Positions 11,600 to 23,124 of a DNA stretch of 64,000 nt are shown here, piece by piece. The notes beneath the pieces were generated by a model. It saw only the letters and a list, made by a program, of their open reading frames with translations, was not told the DNA's origin and ran no database searches. This DNA comes from Linnemannia elongata (Eukaryota; Mortierellomycota; Mortierellomycetes; Mortierellales; Mortierellaceae), in assembly GCA_036320915.1 (NCBI GenBank), contig JAXBDG010000004.1, positions 124,001 through 188,000 on the forward strand, written 5' to 3'. Both the position numbers and the translations under genes were made by a program. The first letter of the stretch is position 1; each line of letters begins with the position of its first letter.

Positions 11600-13174
11600 A
11601 TGTCCTTCCTCACTTCTCTCTTAACCCTCTTAAAGGCAAACCCCTCCCTGAAATATGGCCTTCTCCTCTTCTCATACATGTCCCTCGTCCGTCACCTCCG
11701 CTACCGTCGCATCAACAACCTCCTCCGCAAATACCCTGACCCAACCCTCCCCCTTCGCGACCTCAACGTCGCCAGAGAAGTTACCACCGCAACCAGCGGC
11801 TATGATTTCCCATTCGTCAACGTCATTTCCCTTGAATTCGCACTCTTCAAAACCTATGCCATCCCTTCCATCTCCAAGATCCTCGCCGCTACAAAGCAGT
11901 TTGCGACACAGTGTCCTAAACGAGCCGACGATACTGGCTTGATTCTCTGTGAAATGACAGAGACTTACAAGAGACAAGAGTATCGACGCATGACCGAGGG
12001 GAAAGAGGATCTGGACGAGGATCTGACAGATGCAAAGCGTGAACGACTGGCATTGGAGAAACTCAATCTCATTCATGGACATTATCCTATCCGCCAGGAG
12101 GACTATCTCTACACCCTCGCGCTCTTTATCCTCGAACCCGTATCATGGATCAATCGTCTCGAATGGCGTCAAATTACCGACCTCGAGAAAAATGTAAGAA
12201 CTCTTGTTTATGTCGTTGTCGTTCGGATTTTTTTTTTTTTTTTTTGTTGTTGTCTACATTTTGATTCACCCTGTTCATTTGTGCATACTGCAACATTATC
12301 ATGCATTCGCAGCTTTTGTCGTGAGAGCGCCAATGAGCTCGAGGTGCAGTTGTGCATCCTACAGCCCTCGATTTGTTTTGGAGAACGAAACGAGCCGACC
12401 CTATTTGATAACCCTATTTTTTTTTCTCTTGATCACAAACCATACTTGAACTTTAGGCGCTGCTGGCTGTCTGGACCTTTCACGGCCAAAACATGAAGAT
12501 CGAAAACATTCCCAAGACCTTTGACGAGCTTGCCCAATGGTCCGAGGTAAGTCATTGAAAACAAATCAATTCAAACAAAAAGGAAAATGGATTTGCCGAA
12601 AACTTATAGGGCCAAAATGCTGCTGTAACAAAAAAACAACAACTCATCTCTGCGCACACGATGACCGGCACTAAACGCACATCCACATCTACTCTCACCA
12701 CTCCAATCCTAGAACTACGAACGTGAGAACATGGTCTACGCTCCTTCAAACGTGGCAATCGCGCAGGCAACCACCAGTCTCCTCCTCTCAAAATCCCCCA
12801 AGGTTATTCACCCCCTCGGTCGCCACATCGTCTCATCCCTCCTCACCGACCGCCTCCGTACCGCATTCGCTATCCCAAACCCACCCCGCGGCCTCACAAC
12901 CTTCATCCTCGGCGTTTTCAAACTGCGACGATTCTTCATCCAGTACCTTTTGCTTCCAAAGTGGTATCCGAACTTCCGGACGGCCCTGCGAGCAAACGAT
13001 GAAGGCAAATTTGTCCCGCGTTGGAACAAGTATGCTCCCGTGTACCCTAATGGATACCATATCGAGGACCTGGGTCCAAACAAGTTCTTGGGCAAATGCC
13101 CCGTCTCTCTCAAGAATATCCAGCTCCCAACAACGACGGCGAACAACAACGATAACAAGTCTATTGCCGTGTGA
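11600..13174 (+). CDS. ER-bound oxygenase mpaB / rubber oxygenase-like (DUF2236)
   Basis: Three exons: 11600-12193, 12457-12546 and 12713-13174, all phase 0, giving 381 residues. GT/AG sites are present at every border. The protein has a hydrophobic N-terminus (about residues 8-28, a likely membrane anchor) and then the pattern of fungal mpaB-type proteins: FPFVNVISLEFALFKTYAIP, later YLYTLALFILEPVSWINRLEWR, then WSENYERENMVYAPSN and SSLLTDRLRTAF. The family includes MpaB of the mycophenolate pathway, which cleaves an alkenyl chain oxidatively at the ER; most fungal members are of unknown substrate. No biosynthetic cluster surrounds it here, so the role is open. It converges with RPN3. Confidence 0.82.
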
Positions 13175-13597
13175 AAAAAAAAAGAGGGCACGGAGTACGG
13201 AGCAGACAACCTAAATCTGGGCGCTCAAAGCCCTCGGCTCGCTTGGACGTTATTTTTTTGTGTGTACCATACCATACAATAACATACCATTAATAACTAA
13301 ACAACAACACGCTGAATATTAAACACGATTTCAAAACCCAGACAAGCAATCATGCCATCTTCTCCTCTGGCGTTATCAACCGCTATCTGCACCATACTGG
13401 CAAAGCCCATTGATTTCTGTCAAGTTTTTATTTGTGGTGTCGTGTCTCTTCTCCTAATTGGTATCTCCACGAGCATGGATCGAGGTGAGAGCACTCCAAG
13501 GGACATCAGCTGTCAGCGGCTGCAACTTGGAGGCATTTGTATGTAGTCATGGGTTCGGTCGTGGTCGTGGTCGTGGTCGAACATAGTCCTTGGTCAT
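13175..13597. other. Convergent 3' region, oxygenase and RPN3
   Basis: Only 3' UTR-type sequence was seen. A small plus-strand frame at 13352-13546 has no family-like content and is probably chance. Confidence 0.55.
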
Positions 13598-15743
13598 TTA
13601 CAGATCATCATCCTCATCCATGTCCTCATCGGCCTCTGCAATCTCCTGAACCAAAGTCCTCTCCTGGTCTCGTGCAGCCTCCACCTCTGCCGCATCCAAC
13701 TGCACCGCCTTCAATGGGAAACGCATAGCCTACACCAAAGAAGGGATAAATAAAGCGAAATGTTAGTATATCATCCATAAGAGTTGAGACGATAGATAGA
13801 GAGAATCATGCTCCAGTTCGAAAAATAAAAAAAGTACCTTGACAGAGTCGTTGTGGAGCTTGAGGCAAAAGCCGATGCGCTGGTGGAATGCATGCTGGGG
13901 CTCGTTGGTAGAGTAAATGTCAACGTTCTCCTTGGAGCGCATGAAACCCTTCTCGTGGTCAATAGTGGCGTCAATGACTCCGTCGCGGATCGACTTTGCG
14001 ACAATGTACTCGGCATCCTCCTCACTGTCCAGGTGCAACTTCAGGCAAACATCGCGCAGAGAGATGCGAGAGTATGACAGCGAGATCATACGGATACCAG
14101 TCTTGATAACATTGTGGCGCAGACGCAAGATCAGTGTGTAGTTCTTGTCTGCGTTGAAAGTAGCAGCGTGAGTTGCAAGCGTCTCCTGGAACTTGTTCAA
14201 GTCTCCCACGCGCACAGCCTGTGTGATCTGGAAGTAAGGCACAAGTGCCTTGCGAAGAACTGGCTGGCGGAATAACGAGCGCTCAGGAATCTCTCCCATC
14301 AACAACTGCACAATAATCAACAACTTGTTTGCCTATTAGGAGTGCAAGTAGGATGTGGTAATAGGTTAGGTCTACAATCTAAATTGCTCATGACAGGCAA
14401 TAAAATAGACTCAGGCATTCAACAGCGGCAAAGACGTACCTCCTGCTGAAATCCTGCAGTGACATTGTTCTGGGGGGCCTTGCGCACAGCCTGCAAGAGA
14501 GACTGGTGACTCTCGGTGTACTCGAGCTGAATGGCCTTGATCCTTCCAAGGTAGTACATGTATCTGGCCAACTGGTTGTTGGTGGCGTTCTCGGGGAACG
14601 TAGTTTTTGAGACCAGCTTGTCAGCCTGGTCGTAGAGGTTGTAGTGGAAGTAGTTGCGCAAGAGCAGGTTGATCAAAGTCGATTGGGTGTCATCATCCCG
14701 ACGGAGGGTAGCCGTGCGCTGGGCGTTCAAGAGGGTGGGGCGGATCTCTGACAAACGTCCAGTGAGCTCATAGAAACGGGCATAGTAAAAGTAGACCTTG
14801 GCAGCCAACTGATCCAACGATCTCCTGTTCAACTCCTGTACAGTCTTGACGGTGATGTTGGACAACTCCATACCCTATTTCGCACGGTAAAAAAAGTACT
14901 GCTGTTAAGAGATGTCCTTGATTAACGTTGACATCGTTCTTGTCGTCCAGTTGATCCAAGATCGCTATTGTTCCTACCTTCTCCAACTGGTTCTGATCGA
15001 GAAGGTAAATCATAACCAACAAGTGCAGATACACATCGACTTCGGGAGTCTCAGACTTGGTGACAGTCGTCTCATGCTCGGCAGTAATGCTGGCTGCTGC
15101 CTCTGATCCAAGATATCCAAGAAGACGCTTACGTGTATCATCATCTGTATAGTTTGGCAAAGTACATTATTAACGAAGGTTAGGAACTAATGTTCTCGCG
15201 ATCAAATAACATGGCTATCCTGCAAGTTGTGAGATTATTGGCAAAACGTCTCCATGATGATAAAAAACAACTTGCCTTTGATATAGCAGCTGGCGATGGT
15301 CTGGGCGAGGATGTGAGAAGTAAGACGCTTGCGCAGAGAGCTGACTGCACGCAAGGCACGGACGGCGAAACGTGCCTCGTGAGTCTTGGCCGACTTTATG
15401 AACAGAGCAAAGTGCTGCTTGATATCTAACAATAGGAAAGAAGGAAGGGCACATTTTTTAGTAAGTCCTGTGCTCGTTTCTACTTCTGCTCTTGACCTGT
15501 TAAGTCCCTCACGAGTTGGGTGTTCATGCATGGACATGGCATTGAGTGCGTTCCTGAACACGAACCTGCAACGACGAGTGCCTCGAGTTCCTTGGGTGTG
15601 AGAACTTTCTCGGTGGGTTCCGTAGTCGCGTCTGCAGCGGTGTCTTCCATCTCGACGTCCTGGTCGACAGGCTTAGCCTTTCCCTTGGAATCGTCTTCCT
15701 GGTTCTTGTTCAACCGGGTGGAGCGGCGTGGTGCTTCAGACAT
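13598..15743 (-). CDS. RPN3: 26S proteasome non-ATPase regulatory subunit Rpn3 (PSMD3)
   Basis: Six exons: 15743-15566, 15425-15276, 15144-14978, 14874-14440, 14332-13838 and 13729-13598, summing to 518 residues (human PSMD3 has 534). It is a lid subunit of the 19S regulatory particle. Recognisable blocks align in order with PSMD3: [56 protein letters not shown], then the PCI domain with [40 protein letters not shown] and [27 protein letters not shown]. The acidic C-terminus (EDMDEDDDL) is also typical. Intron 2 starts with GC (AG|GCAAGT); the GC choice is the only one that keeps the frame into the next exon. The acceptor at 14333 was placed upstream of another AG because it restores the conserved KLLIIVQLL segment. 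Confidence 0.93.
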
Positions 15744-16482
15744 TGTTATTTGCTAGTTCTATGTCGATGTAGTAGTTGGTCAGAGTGAAGGCGTGAGTGA
15801 GAGAGAAAGAGAGGCGGGTGTGTTGCTGTTGCTGAAGTTTGAAAGTAAGAAAGAGAGAGAGAGACGTAATGTCGCGAATGTAAGTCTCCTTTGGCAGTCG
15901 TCGTCGTCCTTTTTCCTGTCTTCTTTCTTTCTCCTGCCGCGACTGAGGGACAGTTACGCGTTTGCTACAGGCTGCCTGCCTTCTTGGAAATTGGATATGT
16001 CATGGAAGAATATTCAGTCGTACATGTAACAGTCTTTCTTCCTTGAATTTGGTGGCGTTGATCAAACAGAGAGCTGGGCTATGGGCAGACAACAAGTAGG
16101 ACGAAAAGGTAACAGCATTCTCCATATTCTTTCATCATTTTTTACTCCTGCTCCCTCACCGTTCGCCGTCCGTTTTCTCTGCACCATCACCATTCTTGCT
16201 CATGCGCCATTGTTACTCATTGGTCATGTTCCTTCACAACATTGCATTCGTATCCCATAAACCGCGAGAGGTGGGTGCTGATGGTTACAGCTATAACACA
16301 ACAACATACGCACAAATGGCTCAACGGTGGAACAGTACGATAGAGAGAGTAAACCAACGTTGTGAAGGAATCAAAGAGAATCAAGAAATAAAGTTTTCTT
16401 TAATGCAATGGTCTTCTGATTTGTAAAAATTCTACGCGAGCAACGTCCTGCGCAAGCTTACTTTATATTTTTAAAAGCAATA
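15744..16482. other. RPN3 upstream region
   Basis: The first 150 bases are purine-rich on the plus strand, so the RPN3 leader is CT-rich. The rest contains no supported gene; small plus-strand frames at 15793-16029 and 16196-16426 look random. Confidence 0.5.
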
Positions 16483-17175
16483 TCATCTCATAAATGTCCT
16501 TACAAGACACCCCGAGTCTTCGGCATGGCCGGGCCGTAAAGGGTTGGGGAGGTCCGCGACAGAAGTTGGGTGAGAATAGGGGGTGTGCTGGATATTGTTG
16601 GGTCCGAAACGTATCACTGGCTTCCTCTCTTCAACATCAGAATATTCTTCTAAAAATGTATGTAACACCTGTCAGGCCAGGGATTCTTGGTGTCCAGCGT
16701 CTTCGAAGACAGTGCCGGAACTATTGGTGATGCTTACTCGATAGCCCAGGAGGCGCTCGATTCTGTTCCCGATGATAAATGTTCCCAGCTCGTATGCGTT
16801 CGCGGGTAGTATGAGAGGCTTCTGAGTTACCTGATATACGACAACATGACATCGTCACGAGGTGTGATACTATTCCAATGGCCTTCAAATCCTAACGAAA
16901 GTGAGTAAAAAATGAATGTAAATAAAGTGTGAACTTGCACAAGTAAAAGACCGGTGGGGACATCGAAGCATGCGGACGCGAAGTAGACTCACTAACAACA
17001 TCAAGGAATGCTCCGTTGTTTCTTTGCCACGCTTTCTTTCCAAGGGCTTGTAGGGGACAAGCACGGGTATGTCGGAGAGGATCTTGGTCTTGCTTACATT
17101 TTTTTTGAGGTTGACATTAGGATACTCGATTGCTTGTTTAAGAAGGATGTGCTTTCGAAGACTGGGCTTATACAT
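16483..17175 (-). CDS. Possible small gene or gene relic, unresolved exons
   Basis: Three minus-strand stretches look protein-like but could not be joined in one clean model. They are 17175-16993 (a basic, Lys-rich segment starting MYKPSLRKHILL and ending at a GTGAGT donor), about 16850-16670 (a frame with KPLILPANAYELGTFIIGN) and 16668-16483 (a frame with RKPVIRFGPNNIQ). An acceptor-like TTAG precedes 16891. Frames after that acceptor disagree with the donor phase of the first piece, so there is either an unseen small exon, a sequencing error, or decay. No family was recognised. It could be a fast-evolving gene or a relic. Confidence 0.25.
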
Positions 17176-17516
17176 CTCTTGGTCATGTCCACATTTGTAG
17201 ACCCCATCTATATCCTAGTAGTCATTCTGTTCGAGCAAAAACCATGTTGTCGAGGGCAGACCAGGTGTACATGCGTGTTCGCTTTCTTGAAGCTAGGCGA
17301 TGGTTAATGATATTCTTATTTACATGTTTGCAGGTTTACTACAGTAATATCTCCAGACAAAAGAGGGGTCAACCCACGACCACATCTCTATCCCTCCGTT
17401 CTCTCCTTTCTTTCGCCTTGATCAAAAGATTCTCTCCTCCTCATCCTCCTCTTTCGACCTACCCCTTCCTTCCTCCCCTCCATTACGCGATTCTCTCTTA
17501 TCCAATACATCTCCCC

Positions 17517-17946
17517 TCAATAGTAATCGTCCATATCCTCTGTGCCAACACCAAACAACCTCAACACCTGCATGATAGCACCTCCAGACATCATGATCAA
17601 AATAAACCCTGTCAGGTATGGGTTCACAGTCGGCTTGGCTACCTTGCGATCTGCGTATGCCGTCACAGGCTTGGGAGGTCCGCCTGATGTCTTTGCTGAC
17701 GCTGCTGATGGTCTGCGCTTGGCTATTTTGTGAAGGGAGGGCGTTTAAGGAGCCAGAAGGACGAGATGGCGGTAGGGGATAAAAGAGGAAGTTAGCGATG
17801 ATGGCCCTTGTTCTTGCATAGGCTACATGACCATAGAAGGACTCTGAATTATCCTATTTCGTCTACAACAAACACCGAATTATCTTGTTCTCGGCCCTTT
17901 TCTTACCATTGCGGGCGCGGATGGTAGGAGATGTGGTGTTGGCCAT
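17517..17946 (-). CDS. Small tail-anchored ER-type protein (SERP1/RAMP4/Ysy6-like?)
   Basis: Two exons, 17946-17907 and 17722-17517, give 81 residues. The join (phase 1, GT/AG) makes the N-terminus MANTTSPTIRARNAKRRPS, then an Ala/Lys/Pro-rich linker, then a single hydrophobic segment NPYLTGFILIMMSGGAIMQV and a short acidic tail. This shape, a basic N-terminus with an RxRNAK motif and one C-terminal membrane span, fits the stress-associated ER protein family that sits next to the Sec61 translocon. The match is by layout and a few residues, so another small tail-anchored protein is possible. It is too short to show as one long frame, but both exons and the splice are clean. Confidence 0.5.
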
Positions 17947-18612
17947 TTTATGTTGAATAGCGACGTCGAGAATGTGTAGGTCTTCTATTGGTAAACTAGG
18001 TGTGTCTTTTCCACTGTGGTCGAGATATTGCCTTGATGTGTTGTTGTGGTCGGCTGCCTGTCAAAATTCGCTGGATTGTGAAAGATGTCGTGTAGCTGTC
18101 GATTGTTGTGAGTGGGTGGGTAGTTTGAAAGGAAAGAAGGAAAGAAGAAGAGAGAGAAAAGGAGGAAGAGGCAGGCAAGAAGGAAAAGTAGAAGTAGAAG
18201 TAGAAGTACGGAGACAACAAGGAAGAATAGGGAGAGAGCAATAGGGAGTCAACCATCATCCCTTTCTATATCCCGTTCCTTGTGGTTGATTGGACTTGAC
18301 ACGCTCTCCTTCTCCTCGAATACAAGAAGCCTCTGTTCTTTCCTTACTCTTTAATTCTCTCTCCTTTCTCACCTTTGTGCAAGGGAATAGGGGGTGGGCG
18401 ACAACCAAAACTATCAAACTCTCCATTCATTCCACCCCTTTCGACTTGGGAATTTTTTTTTTTGGCTAGTTGGAGGGATATATTTTGTAAAGAGGTGCAG
18501 AAGGTAATAAAAGAAGTCTATGAACGAGAGGAGAATAGAAAAAGAGGGAGCGCGCCCAATCACGTATAGTATATGGCACGTAGGTACACGCGAGAAGAGG
18601 ATGTCGAGGTAT
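17947..18612. other. Intergenic between two minus-strand genes
   Basis: Upstream of the small ER protein, a purine-rich block on the plus strand (18120-18245) corresponds to a CT-rich leader. The remainder up to the thioesterase stop contains only short frames without family content. Confidence 0.5.
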
Positions 18613-20793
18613 TTACAGCTTGGGTGTTTCGACGGTGGCAGCAGGGGTGGGAGTCTTTGGCTGCAAACGGACAACACCCTCCTGTGCAACTGAGATCGCC
18701 AACGTGCCGTCCTCCTTGTATATCCTTCCGAATGTCAGTCCGCGATCGCATCCCGAGCGAGGCCTATCGACATGTCAATTATAAAGCTATAAATATTAGA
18801 GATTGTGGCAATGCAAAGGAACGCTCAAGATCACATTGAAAGGAATGAGAACAAAGACGACAAACTTACGTCTCACAGACATAGAGGAGCCACTCGTCGG
18901 CACGGAAGGGGCAGTGAAACCACATGGAGTGGTCGAGAGAGGCCATCATGGTGATCTTGGGGCTGGGACCGGATCTGCGCGAGAACCAGGAGCTGCCGTG
19001 GGCCAGGGGCACAGTGTTCAGCAAGTTGTGGTCCGATCCATATGCGACCACACACTGGTGCAGGGCTAAGGCATCGCCCAGCTGGCCTTTGCAGCGGATC
19101 CAAAACGACTGATCTGTCCTGACCTCGGGGTTCATTAACTCCTTGAATGTATGGCGCTTCGTATCCTTGAACTCCAATGCCACCGGCTATATCGATTATC
19201 AATCAAGGAATAAAAAGAAAGGTTAGAAAATCATGCTCTGCGCTTTTCTTTTTATGATCGTTACGACTCTGCTCGTTCATGAACGTGTGCAAGCGGATAG
19301 AAATTTACCTCGTCGAGACGAAGTCTCAAAAAATCCTTGAGGTTTTCGGGGAGCTTGGGGTTATCAATCATGGCGTGGATCAACTCTTCCTGGCTGGGCA
19401 GAGTGCTGTGGTGAGGGACGTTAGGCATGGGGTACTGATGGCTAGGTGCGCCAGGGCGAGGCACTTGGTAGCTGGCCGTGCATACAAAGATATTCTTTCC
19501 ACGCTGCTTTGCCGTAACCGTTCTTGTGCAGTACGACTTGCCTATTACACATTGAAATTAATAGGCGGTTCTGTTAGCGACTGAGAGAATAATACGCGCA
19601 TTGGATCCGCTGCTTAGTTGTTCCTTGGTAACTTACCATCACGAACGCGCTCCACATGGTAAAGGATCGGAGTTGTGTGATCTCCAGGGAGGAGGAAATA
19701 CGAATGCAGGGACTGATACAGCAATCCAATTGGGTGCCGTGGTACACAAGAAAAAGGAAGAGTGATCGAGAGGGCAATTAGAATCCATGGAAACAAAAGT
19801 TATTATGCATGGTGAGCTCAGGAGAAAAAAAAAATGGCCAAAGTGAAGGGGAGTGAGCATTCTTCTTTTCTTCCTCCTCATTCGATTATCTCTTTCTCTC
19901 TCTCCACTCTTCCCATGTGGCCTTTGTCTGGGTATTCTCTTCCCTTCTGTACTGTGTTTGCGGATCAATAATTAGCCCCTCCGTCACTCTATCTCCAAAT
20001 CGCAGGCAAGTCCGAGAATCCCACTTGCAGGCGCGAGCGCGGGCAGCAAAACAACTGGGTCATTTCAATTGCACAGGGAAAATAAGAAAAAATAGAGTGT
20101 GGCTTTTCGCTTGGTGGGGGTTTGCTTACATGGACAGAGTAATCAGTCGATACAGTGTTCGTGGCAGCAACCAGCGCCTGTCCGACAACATTTCCTCCTG
20201 CGTAGTCAAAAGCACAACAAGGACGTCAGTTTCTCGAGCCGATTCAAATACACAAGCGAAGACAAGGATCCATTGGATCAAAAAAGATGAAGTGAGGTTC
20301 CAACTTACCAAAAACACCGCGTGCGCCCATGGGGACCCAGAGTTTCTTGGACCGGTAGAGGTCCTTGTCAATCTCCTCAAGGTCGAGCATGGTCTCGATG
20401 ATGGTGTTGTCTAGAGGCAAGAACGGATCCGGACCACGAACCGTTAGTGGATGGAATAAAGGAAAAAAAAGGGAGTCGTGGGTTTGGGGAAGGGCGGAAC
20501 CGTCAGTTTATGAACCTGTGGAGAGTGGACGTGGGGTAGGGGTGGAGCAGAGGAGGCTGATCTAAACTCAGCCAAAAGTCTGATACAGCATGCCTGTAGG
20601 TGTTCACTTCATTAAAGTGTTCTTTTGATACGCTGCCTCTTGCTGTTGTTGTTGAAGTGTGGAAGGGTGTCTGTCACCTTCAGTCTGAATGTGTATGCAT
20701 GAAGCAAAGAGAAGGGAACTTACTGGTAGTTCCGTCAGCGTCGGGATGGGGAGTTGTCGAAGTGGGATCGACTGTAAGGTGAGAGTCGGACAT
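18613..20793 (-). CDS. TES1: Acyl-CoA thioesterase II (ACOT8/TES1), peroxisomal
   Basis: Seven exons: 20793-20724, 20410-20309, 20197-20130, 19712-19637, 19541-19309, 19186-18870 and 18763-18613, totalling 1017 bases and 338 residues. It hydrolyses acyl-CoA to fatty acid and CoA in the beta-oxidation compartment. Both hotdog halves are seen: GARGVFGGNVVGQALVAAT with SLHSYFLLPGDHTTPILYHV in the first, and ASLDHSMWFHCPFRADEWLLY with GLTFGRIYKEDGTLAISVAQ in the second. The Asp of SLDHSMWFH lies at the usual catalytic position. The last three residues are Pro-Lys-Leu, a PTS1-type peroxisome signal. All borders are GT/AG and phases agree. Confidence 0.93.
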
Positions 20794-21608
20794 GTTGCTT
20801 TGGTGTTGACTGTGTGTGAGTGGTGGTTGTTTGTGTTGTTGAAGGGTTTGTTAATGAAGAGAGGCGAGAGTGGATTGAATGAGAGAATGAGAAGAAAGAA
20901 GTGGAGTGGAGAGTGAAGAGTGGAGTGAGAAGAAAGAAGTAAAGCGAGAGAGAGAGAAAGAGAGAGAGACAAGAGTGTACATAGAGAACACCTTATTTTT
21001 GTATGAGGTCTGTTCGACTCCCCAGAAAGTGGTTAAGAAAAAGTGATGTCCGAGCCGACAAAAATTTGTCATTCGCACATGTATCGGACTGGGGTGAAGA
21101 AAGGAAGGGATCTACTCTACTCTTCTTGCACAAGCAATTGTTATCCGAAAACAACAGCAACAATAAGAAACACTTCAGCTACCAACATATCCTCTACTGC
21201 AGCTTACCGACAGTGTTGATGGATCACGAAACTTGCTGGTTCCAATGCTGCTGTGTTATCTCATACAATCAAGTTGCTTTGCGTGTCCTTGCCAAGAGTA
21301 AGATGAAGTCGCTTCATTTCTTGCTAATGTAAATACTCTGCTCTCACGTTACACTTTTTTTTCTTCTTTTTTCCCCGCTACACCCCCAAAATACACTCTC
21401 GTTTACCCGCTTGTCCCGAGAAATGGTAAAAAAAACGTGGGCCGTGGAGCAATGACATATTTCTTATTCCCAAAAAGCGCGCAGCAGTGTTTATTACGCC
21501 TCGTCCCTCTTGCCACGCGAGACTCCAGGTTGTGCATTATATCCTATATCCATCCGAGGAATAGGTGTTGGGCTCAATGTATGGTATGCATTCTTTGCTG
21601 AGGTTCCC
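20794..21608. other. Intergenic, thioesterase upstream and fRMsr 3' flank
   Basis: The part near 20794-20980 is GA-rich on plus, so it is a CT-rich leader for the thioesterase. A plus-strand frame at 21003-21332 has no recognisable content. No gene supported. Confidence 0.5.
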
Positions 21609-22401
21609 TTAGATGACGCCGCGCCAATCGCAAGCCTGGACGAGGTACTTTGCCACAACTTCCAGTCCTGCCTGATCCACCTCATCAAACCCCTCCGTCA
21701 CCTCGCAATCTAGATCCAGCACTCCAATCACTCGCTATGGATACATGCAATTAAATAAACAAACCATTAGTATCCCTCAAAACATCACTTCAATTGATCG
21801 TTCATTAAGCAAACAACCAAGTAACAAAGAATCTTACCCCATCGAGCACCAAAGGCACAACAATCTCTGAGTTAGAAGCAGCATCACACGCAATATGTCC
21901 TGGAAACTCATGCACATCCTTCACCAACATCGTCCGTGCCTCAGCAGCCGCAGTTCCACAGACGCCTCTTCCGAAATCAATGTTGGTACATGCCACTTTT
22001 CCCTGGAAGGGTCCCAGGATGAGAGCCTGTTTCGTTGATGGCACAGATTGGTCGAGGAGATAGAAGCCGACCCAGTTAATGGGTTTTTCGGTGACGGCTC
22101 GCAGGCCGTGGTAGATCAATGCCGAGCTGTTTGCCAAGTTTGTTACCTATCATTATTCCATTGTATTAAAAAAAAAGAATAATTAGCGTCTCAAATAACG
22201 TTCTACAGATTGCATGCGGTTGTGGCGTCAGAGGTGGACTTGCATAAGGTAGTATTTGCAATTGGAATCTTAAAGTGAGGAATAGTCCGTATGTTTTACC
22301 CAGTTGCGCTGACCGTCGGTGACGCCTTGGATCTGAAGCTCCAGGTCCTGATAGAACTCGGCTTTGTTGGAAGCTGTCGACGCTGAGATGTTGGGTGTCA
22401 T
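21609..22401 (-). CDS. Free methionine-R-sulfoxide reductase (GAF domain)
   Basis: Three exons, 22401-22300, 22146-21838 and 21734-21609, give 178 residues. It reduces free (not protein-bound) methionine-R-sulfoxide, using thioredoxin. The GAF fold is complete: NWVTNLANSSALIYHGL, then INWVGFYLLD, then GPFQGKVACTNIDFGRGVCG and KDVHEFPGHIACDAASNSEI, then RVIGVLDLDCEVTEGFDEVD. The three cysteines expected in fRMsr are present: one in GKVAC, one in GRGVCG (resolving type) and one in HIACD (catalytic type). Length matches yeast Ykg9/fRMsr (180). All splices are phase 0 with GT/AG ends. Confidence 0.94.
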
Positions 22402-23124
22402 GTTATGCTCTTGGTATTTATCCTTGTGTGTTGAAGGTGTTGTAGCGTTAAGGGAGTTGTTGCGCGAAGGGTCTTGTGTCCTGCTGCGAATGAGGTTCCT
22501 TAACTGAAGTGAAGTGAATTGAATGAGTGTGAATGAGAGAAGGGAGAAGTGTCCTGAGAAAAGTGATGGGGAAAGAAGAAAAGAAGAAGATACCCACGGT
22601 TGTTTTTGTATTTATCCATCCCTTCCAGCCAGCCAACCAAAGCCAGCATAGGGGCCGTTAGTCATCCATGCGAAAATGGCGAAATCTCGTCTCGTTGAAA
22701 CTCAGCGAACAAACGACGAAATAACACTCACTCGCGACGACCGTCTTATCGTCCCTCTTTGTTTTTGTCTATACTTCCTCCAATTTCGCCTTGCATACTT
22801 GACCAAAAAGCGCTCTTTCATATTGGTTTTTTAAATTGTCAACTTTTTGCATGTTTTGTATTTCATGGTCTTTTTGATTTTTTCTTTGATACAAAAGGAA
22901 GTGGCAAGATGCAAAATGCGCTTCAAAAATGAAGAGGACATGAAAAGTGGGAAGAGGACATTATCCCATTCAACAGGAGTTGTTACAAAAGAAACGAGCA
23001 TGTCAAATAGCACTGAAATAAAAGTAGTAGTCATATGTCCATGTCCATGTCCAGAGTCCGGCGAGTATGTAAGTCAGTGGTCTAAAGCGAAGGAATGTAG
23101 AAAACAGAGTCCAGAGGGGCATCC
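22402..23124. other. Intergenic, fRMsr upstream and kinase 3' flank
   Basis: No gene supported. Short frames on both strands (for example 22847-23206 plus) overlap the kinase 3' end and carry no family signal. Confidence 0.5.
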
